The notes: generated from the sequence alone by a model not told the origin. 64,000 bases of DNA from an uncultured Clostridia bacterium (GCA_947627205.1 CANQVE010000001.1:124001-188000); one strand, 5' to 3'. Positions 33,383-42,074 are shown, counted from the stretch's first letter. A program made the numbers and translations.

Positions 33383-34537
33383 ATGAAAACTGTTTTAAAT
33401 TATGTACGCGATTATCTTAAACACGTTGACAAAATTCTGCCTCTGATATGCCTCGCGCTCACGGCGTTTGACCTGTTTATCATGTATTCTATGACGCAGA
33501 CGGGATATGTGAGCAGAGGAGGCTTCGTAACGTTTATGGACGAGGGAACGTTCAGGACACAGGTTATAGCCTCCGTGCTCGGAATAATTGCAGGTATAAT
33601 AATAAGCGCCATTGACTACAGACTGTTGTCAAAAATGTGGTTTGTTATGGCGCCTGTTGCCATTATTTTACAATTATTGCTGTTCACACCTCTCGGCGTA
33701 AGCCGTGACGACGATATAGCGTGGCTGAATTTCGGATTTATAACGATACAGCCGTCAGAGATACTGAAGTTTGTTTTTATAATAACCCTTGCGACGCATA
33801 TCTCAAAGGTCGGAGAAAATATAAACTCGCCAAAACATCTTCTGCTTATTTGCATTCACGGATTAGCGCCCGTGGCGCTTATCATGCTACAAAAAGACGC
33901 AGGCTCGGCGCTGGTTTTTTTGTTCATTTTCATTTGCATGCTGTTTATGGCGGGCATTTCCTGGAAGTATCTTATCGCAGGAATAGCAAGCATACCGCTG
34001 GTCGGGATATTAGCGTGGAATTTCCTTATGGAAGACCACCACAAAACGCGTTTTCTTATCCTGTTCAACAAGGATATGCAGGAGGCCGAAAAACTCGACA
34101 AGTTTTATCAGCAATATAACGGCACCATAGTCTTAGGCTCGGGACAGCTTTCGGGACTTGGTTTTGAGCAGGAAAGCTATCACTATACCTCGGAGCTTTC
34201 AAACGATTTTATTTTCGCATATATCGGAATGACACTCGGATTTATCGGGTGTATGGCGCTTGTCATAATGCTTGCGCTCTTGTGTTTGAAACTTCTGTCA
34301 AACGCTTCGGGCGCGCAGACTAACCTCGGAAAGCTGATTTGTATAGGCGTTTTCGCAATGATATTCTTTCACTGCGTGATAAATATAGGAGTTGTGCTTT
34401 GCGTTGTGCCCGTAATAGGCATTCCCCTGCCGTTTATAAGCAGAGGCGGTACGGCCGTAATTATGGTAAATGTCTGTATAGGGCTTGTGCTCAGCGTTTC
34501 GGCTCACAGAGAAAAAGAAAAGCACATGTTTTACTGA
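33383..34537 (+). CDS. SEDS-family peptidoglycan polymerase (RodA/FtsW type)
   Basis: An integral membrane glycosyltransferase of about ten helices that polymerises lipid II with a partner class B PBP. WLNFGFITIQPSEILK, the charged external loop before DFIFAYIGMTLGFIG and the C-terminal IGIPLPFISRGGTAV are SEDS signatures. The length of 384 aa fits RodA or a short FtsW. RodA is favoured by length and the single-gene setting, but FtsW or SpoVE cannot be excluded. The last motif has Arg where Tyr is more usual (ISYGG). ATTTTTGGAGC supplies a ribosome site. Confidence 0.85.
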   Translation: MKTVLNYVRDYLKHVDKILPLICLALTAFDLFIMYSMTQTGYVSRGGFVTFMDEGTFRTQVIASVLGIIAGIIISAIDYRLLSKMWFVMAPVAIILQLLLFTPLGVSRDDDIAWLNFGFITIQPSEILKFVFIITLATHISKVGENINSPKHLLLICIHGLAPVALIMLQKDAGSALVFLFIFICMLFMAGISWKYLIAGIASIPLVGILAWNFLMEDHHKTRFLILFNKDMQEAEKLDKFYQQYNGTIVLGSGQLSGLGFEQESYHYTSELSNDFIFAYIGMTLGFIGCMALVIMLALLCLKLLSNASGAQTNLGKLICIGVFAMIFFHCVINIGVVLCVVPVIGIPLPFISRGGTAVIMVNVCIGLVLSVSAHREKEKHMFY

Positions 34538-34613
34538 TAATGCACACCGACATTTAAAAGCGATAATTGCTGTAAAAAATAAAAACTGTAGACAAAAAGG
34601 AGACGTAACTGTT

Positions 34614-35861
34614 ATGCGCCCTATTGTAAAGAAGCCGGAAAATATCTATGAAAATCCCGAAAAGCAGATAAAGCGCTATGACGAGCTTAAAAAAGGATTT
34701 TCGGGATATTTCGGCGAACACGGTGAGCTAAGGTTTTTCTCTACTCCCGGAACTACCGAAATTTGCGGAAACCACACCGAGCAGAACGGAGGAAAGGTTT
34801 TTGCGGCGGGAGTTGACCTTGATATAATCGCTGCGGTAGAAACGACTGACGACGGCTTTGTAACGATAAAGTCCGAGGGACTGCCCGAGGATAAAATTGC
34901 TCTTGATGACCTTGAAGTTAAAGCGAGCGACAAAAACTGCTCGTCGGGACTTATACGCGGGGTTCTGAAATATTTCACCAAGAAAAGATACAATATCGGC
35001 GGATTTCGCGCTTATACGACCTCGACGCTCTTCAGGGGTTCGGGACTAGGAAGCGCGGCGGCGTTCGGAGTGCTGACGGGAATTATCCTCTCAAACCTGT
35101 TTAACGAGGGAGAGATAAGACCTGTGACGCTGGCGCTTGCGTCTAAGTTTGCAGAGGAAAACTATTTTCAAAGGCCCTGCGGGCTGACGAGGGCAGTCTC
35201 ATGCGCGTCGGGCGGTTTTACTTCAATTGATTTCAAGGACATTGACGCGCCCATTGTCGAAAACATTCCGTGTGATTTTTCGCAGTTTGAGCATTCGCTG
35301 TGCATTATTGAAATAAAGGAAGCTCCGAGGCTCGACCTCGCAAAATTGTACAAGCAGATAAGCGACGATATGCACGGGATAGCGGCTTATTTCGACTGCG
35401 AAAATCTGAGGGCGCTGTCGCTTAGCGACATAATGCTGAACATCACGGAGCTTCGCAGGCAGTTCGGCGACAGAGCGGTTTTAAGAGCGATACACTTTTT
35501 CCGCGAAAACGACAGAGTGGAGAAAGTCGCTCATGCGCTTATAAACAACAAGTTTGAGGACTTTTTGTCGTCCGTCCGCGAAAGCGGAGATTCGTCGTTT
35601 AAATATCTCCAGGACGTCTACTCCCCCGACGACATTTCACATCAGCCTCTTTCTATCGCATTGCAGGCGGCGGAGATAACGCTTCACAGACACGGAACAT
35701 GCAGAGTTCACGGCGGAGGATTTGAGGGTACGATACAGGCTATAGTGCCGTTTGATGATATAAAGCAGTTCAGAATGAACATCGACAGGATATTCGGCAA
35801 CGGAGCATGTCATTTTATGACAGTGCGCGGAATAGGAACGTGCGAGGTAGATTTAGGGTAA
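34614..35861 (+). CDS. Galactokinase-like GHMP protein with altered active site
   Basis: The fold is that of the clostridial galactokinase branch: a substrate motif near residue 45 (PGTTEICGNHTEQNGG), a GHMP ATP loop RGSGLGSAAAFGVL (about residue 145) and GGGFEGTIQAIV near the C-terminus. Compared with the usual GRTEIGGNHTDHN, the Arg is Thr and the Asp is Glu. Where the family has PCGLMDQ, this protein reads PCGLTRA, so the catalytic Asp is absent. The reading frame is intact. It may be inactive, regulatory or act on another sugar. The ORF track starts at 34485; AAGGAG before ATG 34614 gives the better 415-aa form. No galT or galE is adjacent. Confidence 0.8.
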   Translation: MRPIVKKPENIYENPEKQIKRYDELKKGFSGYFGEHGELRFFSTPGTTEICGNHTEQNGGKVFAAGVDLDIIAAVETTDDGFVTIKSEGLPEDKIALDDLEVKASDKNCSSGLIRGVLKYFTKKRYNIGGFRAYTTSTLFRGSGLGSAAAFGVLTGIILSNLFNEGEIRPVTLALASKFAEENYFQRPCGLTRAVSCASGGFTSIDFKDIDAPIVENIPCDFSQFEHSLCIIEIKEAPRLDLAKLYKQISDDMHGIAAYFDCENLRALSLSDIMLNITELRRQFGDRAVLRAIHFFRENDRVEKVAHALINNKFEDFLSSVRESGDSSFKYLQDVYSPDDISHQPLSIALQAAEITLHRHGTCRVHGGGFEGTIQAIVPFDDIKQFRMNIDRIFGNGACHFMTVRGIGTCEVDLG

Positions 35862-35867
35862 AAATAA

Positions 35868-35894
35868 TTGTGCCAAGAGAAACTCTTGACACAA
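35868..35894. terminator. Bidirectional hairpin between the galactokinase-like gene and hflX
   Basis: TTGTGCCAAGAG / CTCTTGACACAA with loop AAA, between converging genes. Confidence 0.7.
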
Positions 35895-35903
35895 AACAGT
35901 ATA

Positions 35904-37124
35904 TCACTCGGCGATATATTCGCTCATCTGCTTTATCAGCGCGTTTTCTACAAGCGCGTCAATAAGCACGCCGTTTTCGGTATATTCTTCGGAAAAGACT
36001 TTTCCGTTCTGACGTATCTGCGCGGACAAGCCCGCCTTTTCATAAGGCAAAAGCAGTTTCATTCTGCGCGAGGTCTGAGGAAGATTTCTGGAAATAGCCA
36101 GCATAAGCTCGGGGATACCCTCGTTTTTCAGTGCGGATATTTTTACCGTTCTTTCATCTGTCGGAAGCTCCTCGCTTATTTTATCGCATTTGTTTAAGAC
36201 AGTCACGACGGGTATTTCCGCCGCTCCGAGCTCTGCAAGAGTTTTCAGAGTAACTTCGGCTTTTTCGGCGGATTCGGGATCGGACGCGTCACATACATGA
36301 ATGATGATATCTGCGCTCGCGGCTTCTTCGAGAGTGGATTTGAACGCTTCTACAAGGTTATGAGGCAGTCTGCGGATAAGCCCTACGGTATCTATAAGCA
36401 CAAGATTTCTTCCGTCGGGAAGTTCAACTGAACGTGCGGTAGGATCGAGCGTCGCAAAGAGCTTGTCTTCCGCAAGGACTCCCGCTCCCGTCAGGAGATT
36501 TAACAGCGTGGATTTTCCCGCGTTTGTATAACCGACGACGGCGCCTACTTGTACATTGTCTTTCTTCCTGCGTGAACGCATGAGACCGCGCCGCTTTTCA
36601 AGCTCGCGAAGTTCTTCCGACAGCTTGTCTATGCGCCTGCGGATATGACGGCGGTCGGTTTCGAGCTGAGTTTCTCCCGGACCGCGCGTGCCTATTCCTC
36701 CTCCAAGTCTGGAAAGGCTCGTGCCTATTCCCATAAGCCTCGGCAGGCGGTATTTGAGCTGGGCAAGCTCAACCTGGAGCTTTCCCTCTGCGGAAACCGC
36801 GCGTCCTGCGAAAATATCGAGGATAAGCATTGTGCGGTCGATAACTCGGACTTCCGCCGCGTCCTCTATGTTTCTTATCTGCGAAGCGGTAAGCTCGCAG
36901 TCGAATATAAGAAGTTCGGCGGAATACAGCCTGCAAAGCTCGGATATCTCACTAAGTTTTCCCTCTCCGACAACGGTTGCCGATTCGTATGCTTCGCGCT
37001 TTTGTATAACGCGCGCCGTTTCTTCCGCACCCGCTGTTTTAGCAAGTTCGGAAAGTTCGTCTAATGATATATCGCAGTCGTATTCACCCGTATCTACGGA
37101 AACCAGAATTGCTTTTTCGGGCAT
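35904..37124 (-). CDS. hflX: Ribosome-associated GTPase HflX
   Basis: GTPase that splits stalled or heat-damaged 70S ribosomes. The N-terminal HflX domain ends in a coiled region rich in Arg/Glu (DRRHIRRRIDKLSEELREL) preceded by GTRGPGETQLE. The G domain shows VVGYTNAGKSTLLN (G1), DTVGLIRRLP (G3) and NKCDK (G4). The 406-aa length is normal. It has its own consensus promoter and an AAGGAG site, and is divergent from nadB. Confidence 0.95.
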   Translation of the reverse strand: MPEKAILVSVDTGEYDCDISLDELSELAKTAGAEETARVIQKREAYESATVVGEGKLSEISELCRLYSAELLIFDCELTASQIRNIEDAAEVRVIDRTMLILDIFAGRAVSAEGKLQVELAQLKYRLPRLMGIGTSLSRLGGGIGTRGPGETQLETDRRHIRRRIDKLSEELRELEKRRGLMRSRRKKDNVQVGAVVGYTNAGKSTLLNLLTGAGVLAEDKLFATLDPTARSVELPDGRNLVLIDTVGLIRRLPHNLVEAFKSTLEEAASADIIIHVCDASDPESAEKAEVTLKTLAELGAAEIPVVTVLNKCDKISEELPTDERTVKISALKNEGIPELMLAISRNLPQTSRRMKLLLPYEKAGLSAQIRQNGKVFSEEYTENGVLIDALVENALIKQMSEYIAE

Positions 37125-37176
37125 TTTATTCTCCTTTGGTTTTTATCATGCCTTAAAAAATAAGACCTTAAAAAAG

Positions 37177-37205
37177 ATTATAGCATTTTTTATACGCCTT
37201 GTCAA
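37177..37205 (-). promoter_or_regulatory. Consensus sigma-A promoter of hflX
   Basis: TTGACA, 17-bp spacer, TATAAT on the minus strand; no mismatch. Confidence 0.88.
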
Positions 37206-37261
37206 GTTCTCGGTCTATAAAACCTTAAAGCTCAAAAGGCGGGCTTTAGAAAGGACAAACT

Positions 37262-38746
37262 ATGAAATTCAAGAGATTTGACGTGCTTATTGTCGGCACG
37301 GGAATTTCGGGCATTTATGCGGCGCTCAACCTTGATACCAAACTGAAAGTGCTTATGCTGTCGAAAAAGGAGCTTTCGCTTTGCAACTCTGCTCTTGCGC
37401 AGGGCGGCGTTGCGGCAGTTATGGACAGCAAGAATGATGATTTTGAGCTGCACATAAAGGACACGCTTATTGCGGGACAGTATAAAAACAACCTCGACAA
37501 TGTAAAGATACTTGTCGAGCAAGGTCCCCGCGATGTTGAAAGACTCGTGGAAAAATACGGAGTGGATTTCGACAGAAACGACGACGGCTCGCTTGCGCTG
37601 ACGCTTGAGGGCGGACATTCGCGCAGGAGAATTGCACATCACAAGGACACAACGGGAAAGGAAATTGAAACGTGTCTTATTGCGCAGGTTGAAAAGCTGA
37701 AGAATGTTACCGTTATAAATCACTCGGTGCTGTGCAGACTTGAAAAGGACAACGGGCTGTTCTTTGCGGACGTGTTTACCGAAAACGGCTCTCACGAATA
37801 TTACTGCGCGAATTTTGTAATTATGGCGACAGGCGGAATAGGCAGAGTGTATAAATATACGACAAACTCCGAAATTGCCACGGGCGACGGTATTGCTTTA
37901 GCTCACGACTTAGGCGCGGAGATAAAGAATTTAAGTTATGTTCAGTTTCACCCGACCGCTTTTGCCGACAAGAAAAACAACGAGTGCTTTCTCGTGTCGG
38001 AGGCAGTGCGCGGAGAGGGAGCGTATCTCTTAAACTGCAACAAAGAGCGCTTTATGCCCGCGTATGAACCCGAAAGAAAAGAGCTTGCGCCGAGAGACGT
38101 TGTTTCAAAATGCATTATGGAAGAACAGAAGAAAACAGGCTCCGACGAATTCTGGCTCGACATTTCATATAAGGACGCGGATTTCATCAAAAACCGATTC
38201 CCGATGATATATGAAAACGTGCTCGAAAAAGGCTATGACATGACAAAAGAGCCTATACCGATATATCCCTGCCAGCACTATCTTATGGGCGGGATAAATG
38301 TAGACGGAAAAGGCGCGACAAATGTTCAGGGGCTGTATTCCGCGGGAGAATGTTCGCATACGGGCGTTCACGGGAAAAACAGGCTTGCGTCGAACTCTCT
38401 GCTTGAAGCGCTTGTTTTTTCAAGGCTTATCGCCGAGGACATAAACTCAAAGGATATTTCACAAAAACAGCCCGAAGCAGAATATCCCATGAGCGAGCCT
38501 AAAGGAAAGCCTCTCGCAAACAAAGCCGAAATTCAGGACGAGATACGCTCTATTATGCAGAAAGCATATTTTGTCTACCCCGATTATGACGAGACCGAGA
38601 AAGGTCTTAAAAGGATAAAAGAGATAAAAGACGACCTCGAAAACGGCGGGTATGAGATAAATGCAGACCATACCGAAACAAGGTCTTTAGCTGTGGTTGC
38701 TTTTATAATCCTTAGTGAAATTTGGGAAAGGAGAAACGAAGAATGA
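37262..38746 (+). CDS. nadB: L-aspartate oxidase
   Basis: Flavoenzyme that oxidises aspartate to iminoaspartate in de novo NAD synthesis; under anaerobiosis fumarate serves as acceptor. The FAD motif VGTGISGIYAALN, NSALAQGGVAAV, VRGEGAYLLN and GVHGKNRLASNSLLEALVF are all present. The length of 494 aa is slightly short, with a compact C-terminal helical domain. The stop overlaps the nadC ATG. nadA (quinolinate synthase), normally clustered here, is not in this window. The promoter is not obvious, and an NAD-responsive repressor site was not recognised. Confidence 0.95.
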   Translation: MKFKRFDVLIVGTGISGIYAALNLDTKLKVLMLSKKELSLCNSALAQGGVAAVMDSKNDDFELHIKDTLIAGQYKNNLDNVKILVEQGPRDVERLVEKYGVDFDRNDDGSLALTLEGGHSRRRIAHHKDTTGKEIETCLIAQVEKLKNVTVINHSVLCRLEKDNGLFFADVFTENGSHEYYCANFVIMATGGIGRVYKYTTNSEIATGDGIALAHDLGAEIKNLSYVQFHPTAFADKKNNECFLVSEAVRGEGAYLLNCNKERFMPAYEPERKELAPRDVVSKCIMEEQKKTGSDEFWLDISYKDADFIKNRFPMIYENVLEKGYDMTKEPIPIYPCQHYLMGGINVDGKGATNVQGLYSAGECSHTGVHGKNRLASNSLLEALVFSRLIAEDINSKDISQKQPEAEYPMSEPKGKPLANKAEIQDEIRSIMQKAYFVYPDYDETEKGLKRIKEIKDDLENGGYEINADHTETRSLAVVAFIILSEIWERRNEE

Positions 38747-39582
38747 TACTCCTGCCGTTTTACGTTGACGACCTTATAAAAACAGCGCTCAATGAAGATA
38801 TAAACTACATCGACAGCACCGCAGATCTTCTTATTGACGAAAATTCAATTTCAAGCGCGTACTTTATGGCAAAGGCTGACGGAGTGCTTGCGGGAATTGA
38901 AATTGCGCTGAGAGTGTTTACAATTTTAGATCCCGATATGAAAATGACAGTGTACAAAAAAGACGGGGACAAGATAAAAAAAGGCGAGATTATCGCAGAT
39001 TTCTGCGGTCACACGCGCCTTATGCTCAAAGCCGAAAGAACTGCGCTCAATATTTTACAGCACATGAGCGGGATCGCGACCTATACGAACAAGTGCGTTG
39101 AGGCTGTAAAAGGCACAAAAGCGTCGATAACAGATACGCGAAAGACTCTTCCCGGGCTTCGCGCGCTTCAGAAATACTCGGTGACGGTTGGCGGCGGCAG
39201 AAATCACCGTTATAATCTGACGGACGCGGCAATGCTCAAGGACAATCACATTGACGCATACGGAGGCATTATTCCCGCGGTAGAAGCGCTCCGCAAAAAG
39301 GCGGGACACATGCTCCAGATAGAAGTTGAAACAAGGAATATTGAAGAAGTAAAAGAAGCGCTGGAGTGCAATGTAAATGTGATAATGCTCGACAATATGA
39401 GCACCGAGCAGATGAAAGAAGCTGTAGAGCTTATAAACGGGCGGGCTAAGACCGAGGCATCGGGAAACGTGACGCTAGAGAACATTCGCGAAGTTGCCGA
39501 GACGGGTGTCGATATAATCAGCCTTGGCGCGCTTACGCACAGTGTTTCGGCGTTTGATATTTCAATGAAATGGAAGAAATAA
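38743..39582 (+). CDS. nadC: Nicotinate-nucleotide pyrophosphorylase (quinolinate phosphoribosyltransferase)
   Basis: Decarboxylates quinolinate and joins it to PRPP to give nicotinate mononucleotide. LNILQHMSGIAT, DTRKTLPGLRALQKYSVTVGG and LKDNHI are family hallmarks, and VDIISLGALTHS closes the barrel. The ORF track begins at 38722, but AAAGGAG and the ATGA overlap with nadB fix the start at 38743 (279 aa). It is followed after 12 bp by a small FakA-like gene. Confidence 0.96.
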   Translation: MILLPFYVDDLIKTALNEDINYIDSTADLLIDENSISSAYFMAKADGVLAGIEIALRVFTILDPDMKMTVYKKDGDKIKKGEIIADFCGHTRLMLKAERTALNILQHMSGIATYTNKCVEAVKGTKASITDTRKTLPGLRALQKYSVTVGGGRNHRYNLTDAAMLKDNHIDAYGGIIPAVEALRKKAGHMLQIEVETRNIEEVKEALECNVNVIMLDNMSTEQMKEAVELINGRAKTEASGNVTLENIREVAETGVDIISLGALTHSVSAFDISMKWKK

Positions 39583-39594
39583 CGGAGGATAATA

Positions 39595-39854
39595 TGGCGG
39601 ACGATATTTTATACAGGTATGACACACAGCTTTTGATAGACGGAGAGAACATCGACGAGGACGAGCTTGACAGCTATATCCGCGAGCATTTTGTCGGCGA
39701 CAGCCTGCTTGTTATAGCAGACGAGGATACGGCGAAAATCCATTTTCACACAAACGAGCCGTGGAAAATTCTCGAATATTGCAGAACGCTCGGCGAAATT
39801 TACGATATTGTCGTGGAAGATATGGTGAGACAGGCTAGAGGCGACAAAGGATAA
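39595..39854 (+). CDS. Small stand-alone FakA/DAK-type domain protein
   Basis: An 86-residue protein resembling one internal segment of the fatty-acid kinase subunit FakA (YloV): YRYDTQLLID, then GDSLLVIADEDTAKIHFHTNEPWKILEYC, then a GEIYDIVVEDMVRQ end. In FakA this segment lies between the kinase and C-terminal domains. Here the DAK kinase domain with its ATP site is absent, so the protein cannot be a kinase alone. GGAGG precedes ATG 39595; the ORF track starts earlier inside nadC. Cotranscription with nadBC is likely from the 12-bp gap. The function is unknown; a FakB- or DegV-binding role is a guess. Confidence 0.75.
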
Positions 39855-39875
39855 GGAAAGGCACAAAGACGCGCA

Positions 39876-39900
39876 AGGGGGGGACCTTTTGGGTTCCCCT
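39876..39900 (+). terminator. Weak terminator-like hairpin after the nadBC transcript
   Basis: A G-run followed by ACC, TTTT, and GGTTCCCC can pair imperfectly. No clean T-tail is present. Confidence 0.35.
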
Positions 39901-39988
39901 GCTATAATATAATTACAAACCTCAACCATTTTCTCTATGTCTATTGTCTAACATCTACACAATAAGATAAAAGAATCTTTAAAAAACA

Positions 39989-40017
39989 TTGCAAATTTAA
40001 AAGAATTATGGTATAAT
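39989..40017 (+). promoter_or_regulatory. Promoter of the ATPase/DUF3226 module (extended -10)
   Basis: TTGCAA, 17-bp spacer, TATAAT with an upstream TGG. It lies within a 16-bp block TTATGGTATAATAATC that is repeated on the other strand at 43956-43971. Confidence 0.75.
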
Positions 40018-40100
40018 AATCTCAGAATGGTTAATATACTTTATGTCAGCGCACATCTGCAAAATTTTCTACAAAAATTTTTTTCGTGCGATAAATGTAA
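40006..40100 (+). other. Conserved promoter-leader element, copy A
   Basis: The block TTATGGTATAATAATC is followed after 19 nt by TTATGTC, CGCACATC, GCAAAATTTT, TACAAAA and CGTGCG. The same blocks in the same order and spacing (20 nt after the promoter block) occur at 43879-43971 on the minus strand, about 80 percent identical over about 60 nt. CGCAC and GTGCG can pair. It lies in the leader of the ATPase gene. No ORF is present in 39855-40205. Confidence 0.8.
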
Positions 40101-40205
40101 TCGCAGAGTGCTTATTTCATAACACATATACTATAATAACATCGACATATTGTATTTTTAAGTAGATTCAGAAAATAAATTTCAGAGAGAGGAAGAATAT
40201 AATAT

Positions 40206-41261
40206 ATGATTACAGCTCTTGTTATAGAAAATTTTAAGGTTTTCAGGCATATAGAATTTAAAGATCTTAAACGAATGACTTTGATTTCGGGTAGAAACAA
40301 TATCGGTAAAAGTACCATACTTGAAGCTATGTTCTTATATATGGATCATTTATCCGTAGAATCATTCGGGAAATTGAATGGATTCCGAAGTACGGTTGGT
40401 ATGGGTGTTGAAGGTTTATGGGAACCTTTGTTTTATCAGATGGATACGAATAACCCTATTCATATCACCGTTACCGACAATGACAGGACAGGACATCTGC
40501 TTTACGAGCGCGACGATCAATATTTACCGTCCGGTATCAGTGGTTTATCAGAAGAGGTTCTTGCAAATTTCCGAGCGGATACAAGAAGTTCTTATTCATT
40601 AGCCTGCTCTTTTTCAGATAGCAATTATAAGGAACAAGGTCATTTCACATTGAATAAAAACTCAGTTCTTAGGGATTTCACTACTTCACTTGCCGGAAAT
40701 GAAAATCTACCAATGAAACCAACGAAGTTTATGAATAATCTTTTTTTCCGCAATAATAACATTATAAATGATATTGGAAGAGTAGAATTGTCCGGTGAAA
40801 AACAGGAACTTGTCAGAGCATTAAAGGAAATGGATCCTTCCATTGAAGATATTGTTACATTGGTAGTGCATGGCATAACACAGTTGTATATCAAAATTGC
40901 CGGAGAACTAAGACCTTTGCAATATGCCGGTGATGGAATTGCAAAACTTCTAAGCATCTGTTCATCAATAATGTGTCAGCAAAATGGTCTTGTTTTAATT
41001 GACGAAATAGAATCCGGCTTTCATTACTCTATGTATGGCAAACTATGGAATCTTATTGATCATATCAGTCAAAGAGCAAACTGTCAAGTCGTTGCGACAA
41101 CACACAGCTATGAATTGATTTCCGGAGTGATAGACAATATAGATAAATGTAATGATTTCTGCTATTATAGGATAGGTAAGAAAAAAGAAAATACCGTTGC
41201 CTGTCGTTTCGACTATACAATGCTTCAAGGGGCATTGACGTCCGAAATGGAGGTAAGGTAA
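40206..41261 (+). CDS. AAA15/OLD-like ATPase of a probable two-gene defence module
   Basis: SMC/ABC-type ATPase: ALVIENFKVFRHIEF opens the protein, Walker A is SGRNNIGKST (residues 28-37), and YAGDGIAKLLSIC is a signature-like segment. Walker B is LVLIDEIESG, and ATTHSYELI carries the switch His. A helical insertion of about 200 residues lies between the halves. Such ATPases pair with TOPRIM-like effectors in PARIS, AbiL and OLD-type anti-phage systems. The coding sequence is visibly more AT-rich, with AGA/TTA/ATA codons, than its neighbours, which suggests horizontal transfer. The stop overlaps the next start (TAATG). The defence role is inferred. Confidence 0.82.
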   Translation: MITALVIENFKVFRHIEFKDLKRMTLISGRNNIGKSTILEAMFLYMDHLSVESFGKLNGFRSTVGMGVEGLWEPLFYQMDTNNPIHITVTDNDRTGHLLYERDDQYLPSGISGLSEEVLANFRADTRSSYSLACSFSDSNYKEQGHFTLNKNSVLRDFTTSLAGNENLPMKPTKFMNNLFFRNNNIINDIGRVELSGEKQELVRALKEMDPSIEDIVTLVVHGITQLYIKIAGELRPLQYAGDGIAKLLSICSSIMCQQNGLVLIDEIESGFHYSMYGKLWNLIDHISQRANCQVVATTHSYELISGVIDNIDKCNDFCYYRIGKKKENTVACRFDYTMLQGALTSEMEVR

Positions 41262-41929
41262 TGGCAATTGAAAATAAATGCATTATAAAACGATTTCTTA
41301 TTCTTTGCGAAGGTATTGATACACAGAATTTTTTGATAGAGTATCTGAACAGTGATGTACTGAAGAAATACGACTCAAGATTCAGTAATGATATACAAAT
41401 TCTTAATTTTGGTGGAATAAACGATTTAGATAATTTTATTCTAAATTTGAAAAACATAGAACATTTTGATGAAGTGAACAGATTGTTGATTGTCAGAGAC
41501 GCTGAAACGTATGTCCAAAAATCAATCAGTATGATACAAAAATCATTAGAAAAAGCTGAACTTCCTGTACCAAATGGCTGTCATCAATGGAGCGAAGAAA
41601 ACGAGGATATTAAAACAGCCTTTACATTGATGCCATCATGTAATGCTGAACCTGTTTCCGGTGCACTTGAAAATCTTTGCTGGAAAATCATTAAAAATGA
41701 TTTAAACGGTAAAATACGAAATGATGTGCAGAAATTTGTCGATTATATGGACAATACTTACAACAGCATAAAACCGCATGAACACAAGAGTAAACTTCAT
41801 ACCTATTTTTCTGTAAACTTACGATACATCTCTCATAAAATCGGCGAAGCAGCAAAAGCTGGAGCATTTGACTGGACTAGTCCAGAATTAAATGCTTTAA
41901 AGGAACTAATAGAGGATGGTTGGGTTTAA
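41261..41929 (+). CDS. DUF3226 / TOPRIM-like effector candidate
   Basis: A 222-aa protein resembling DUF3226. FLILCEGIDTQNFLIEYL (residues 12-29) fits the conserved Glu of TOPRIM folds, and LLIVRDAET (about residue 75) supplies an Asp-x-Glu in place of the usual DxD. TOPRIM domains cut or rejoin nucleic acids with metal ions. Paired with an SMC-like ATPase, the arrangement parallels AriA-AriB of PARIS, though the AriB family (DUF4435) is different. The start shares one base with the ATPase stop and has GGAGG upstream, so strict co-expression is expected. AT-rich codon use matches the ATPase. Nuclease activity is not proven by the motifs. Confidence 0.72.
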   Translation: MAIENKCIIKRFLILCEGIDTQNFLIEYLNSDVLKKYDSRFSNDIQILNFGGINDLDNFILNLKNIEHFDEVNRLLIVRDAETYVQKSISMIQKSLEKAELPVPNGCHQWSEENEDIKTAFTLMPSCNAEPVSGALENLCWKIIKNDLNGKIRNDVQKFVDYMDNTYNSIKPHEHKSKLHTYFSVNLRYISHKIGEAAKAGAFDWTSPELNALKELIEDGWV

Positions 41930-42036
41930 ATTTCTATGCCCTCAATAAGATAATGGGATATAGTTTATCTGATGTTTAAGTATTTAAGTAATAATAGACT
42001 TGTGAAAGATCACAACCTAATGCCTGTCTAAAAAAT

Positions 42037-42074
42037 TTAACGGTATCAGCGCAATTTTGCATTGATACCGTTAA
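42037..42074. terminator. Perfect dyad after the ATPase/DUF3226 module
   Basis: TTAACGGTATCA / TGATACCGTTAA, 12-bp arms with a 14-nt loop. It is preceded by an A-run and followed by TTGTAAG, and lies between converging genes. Confidence 0.65.
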
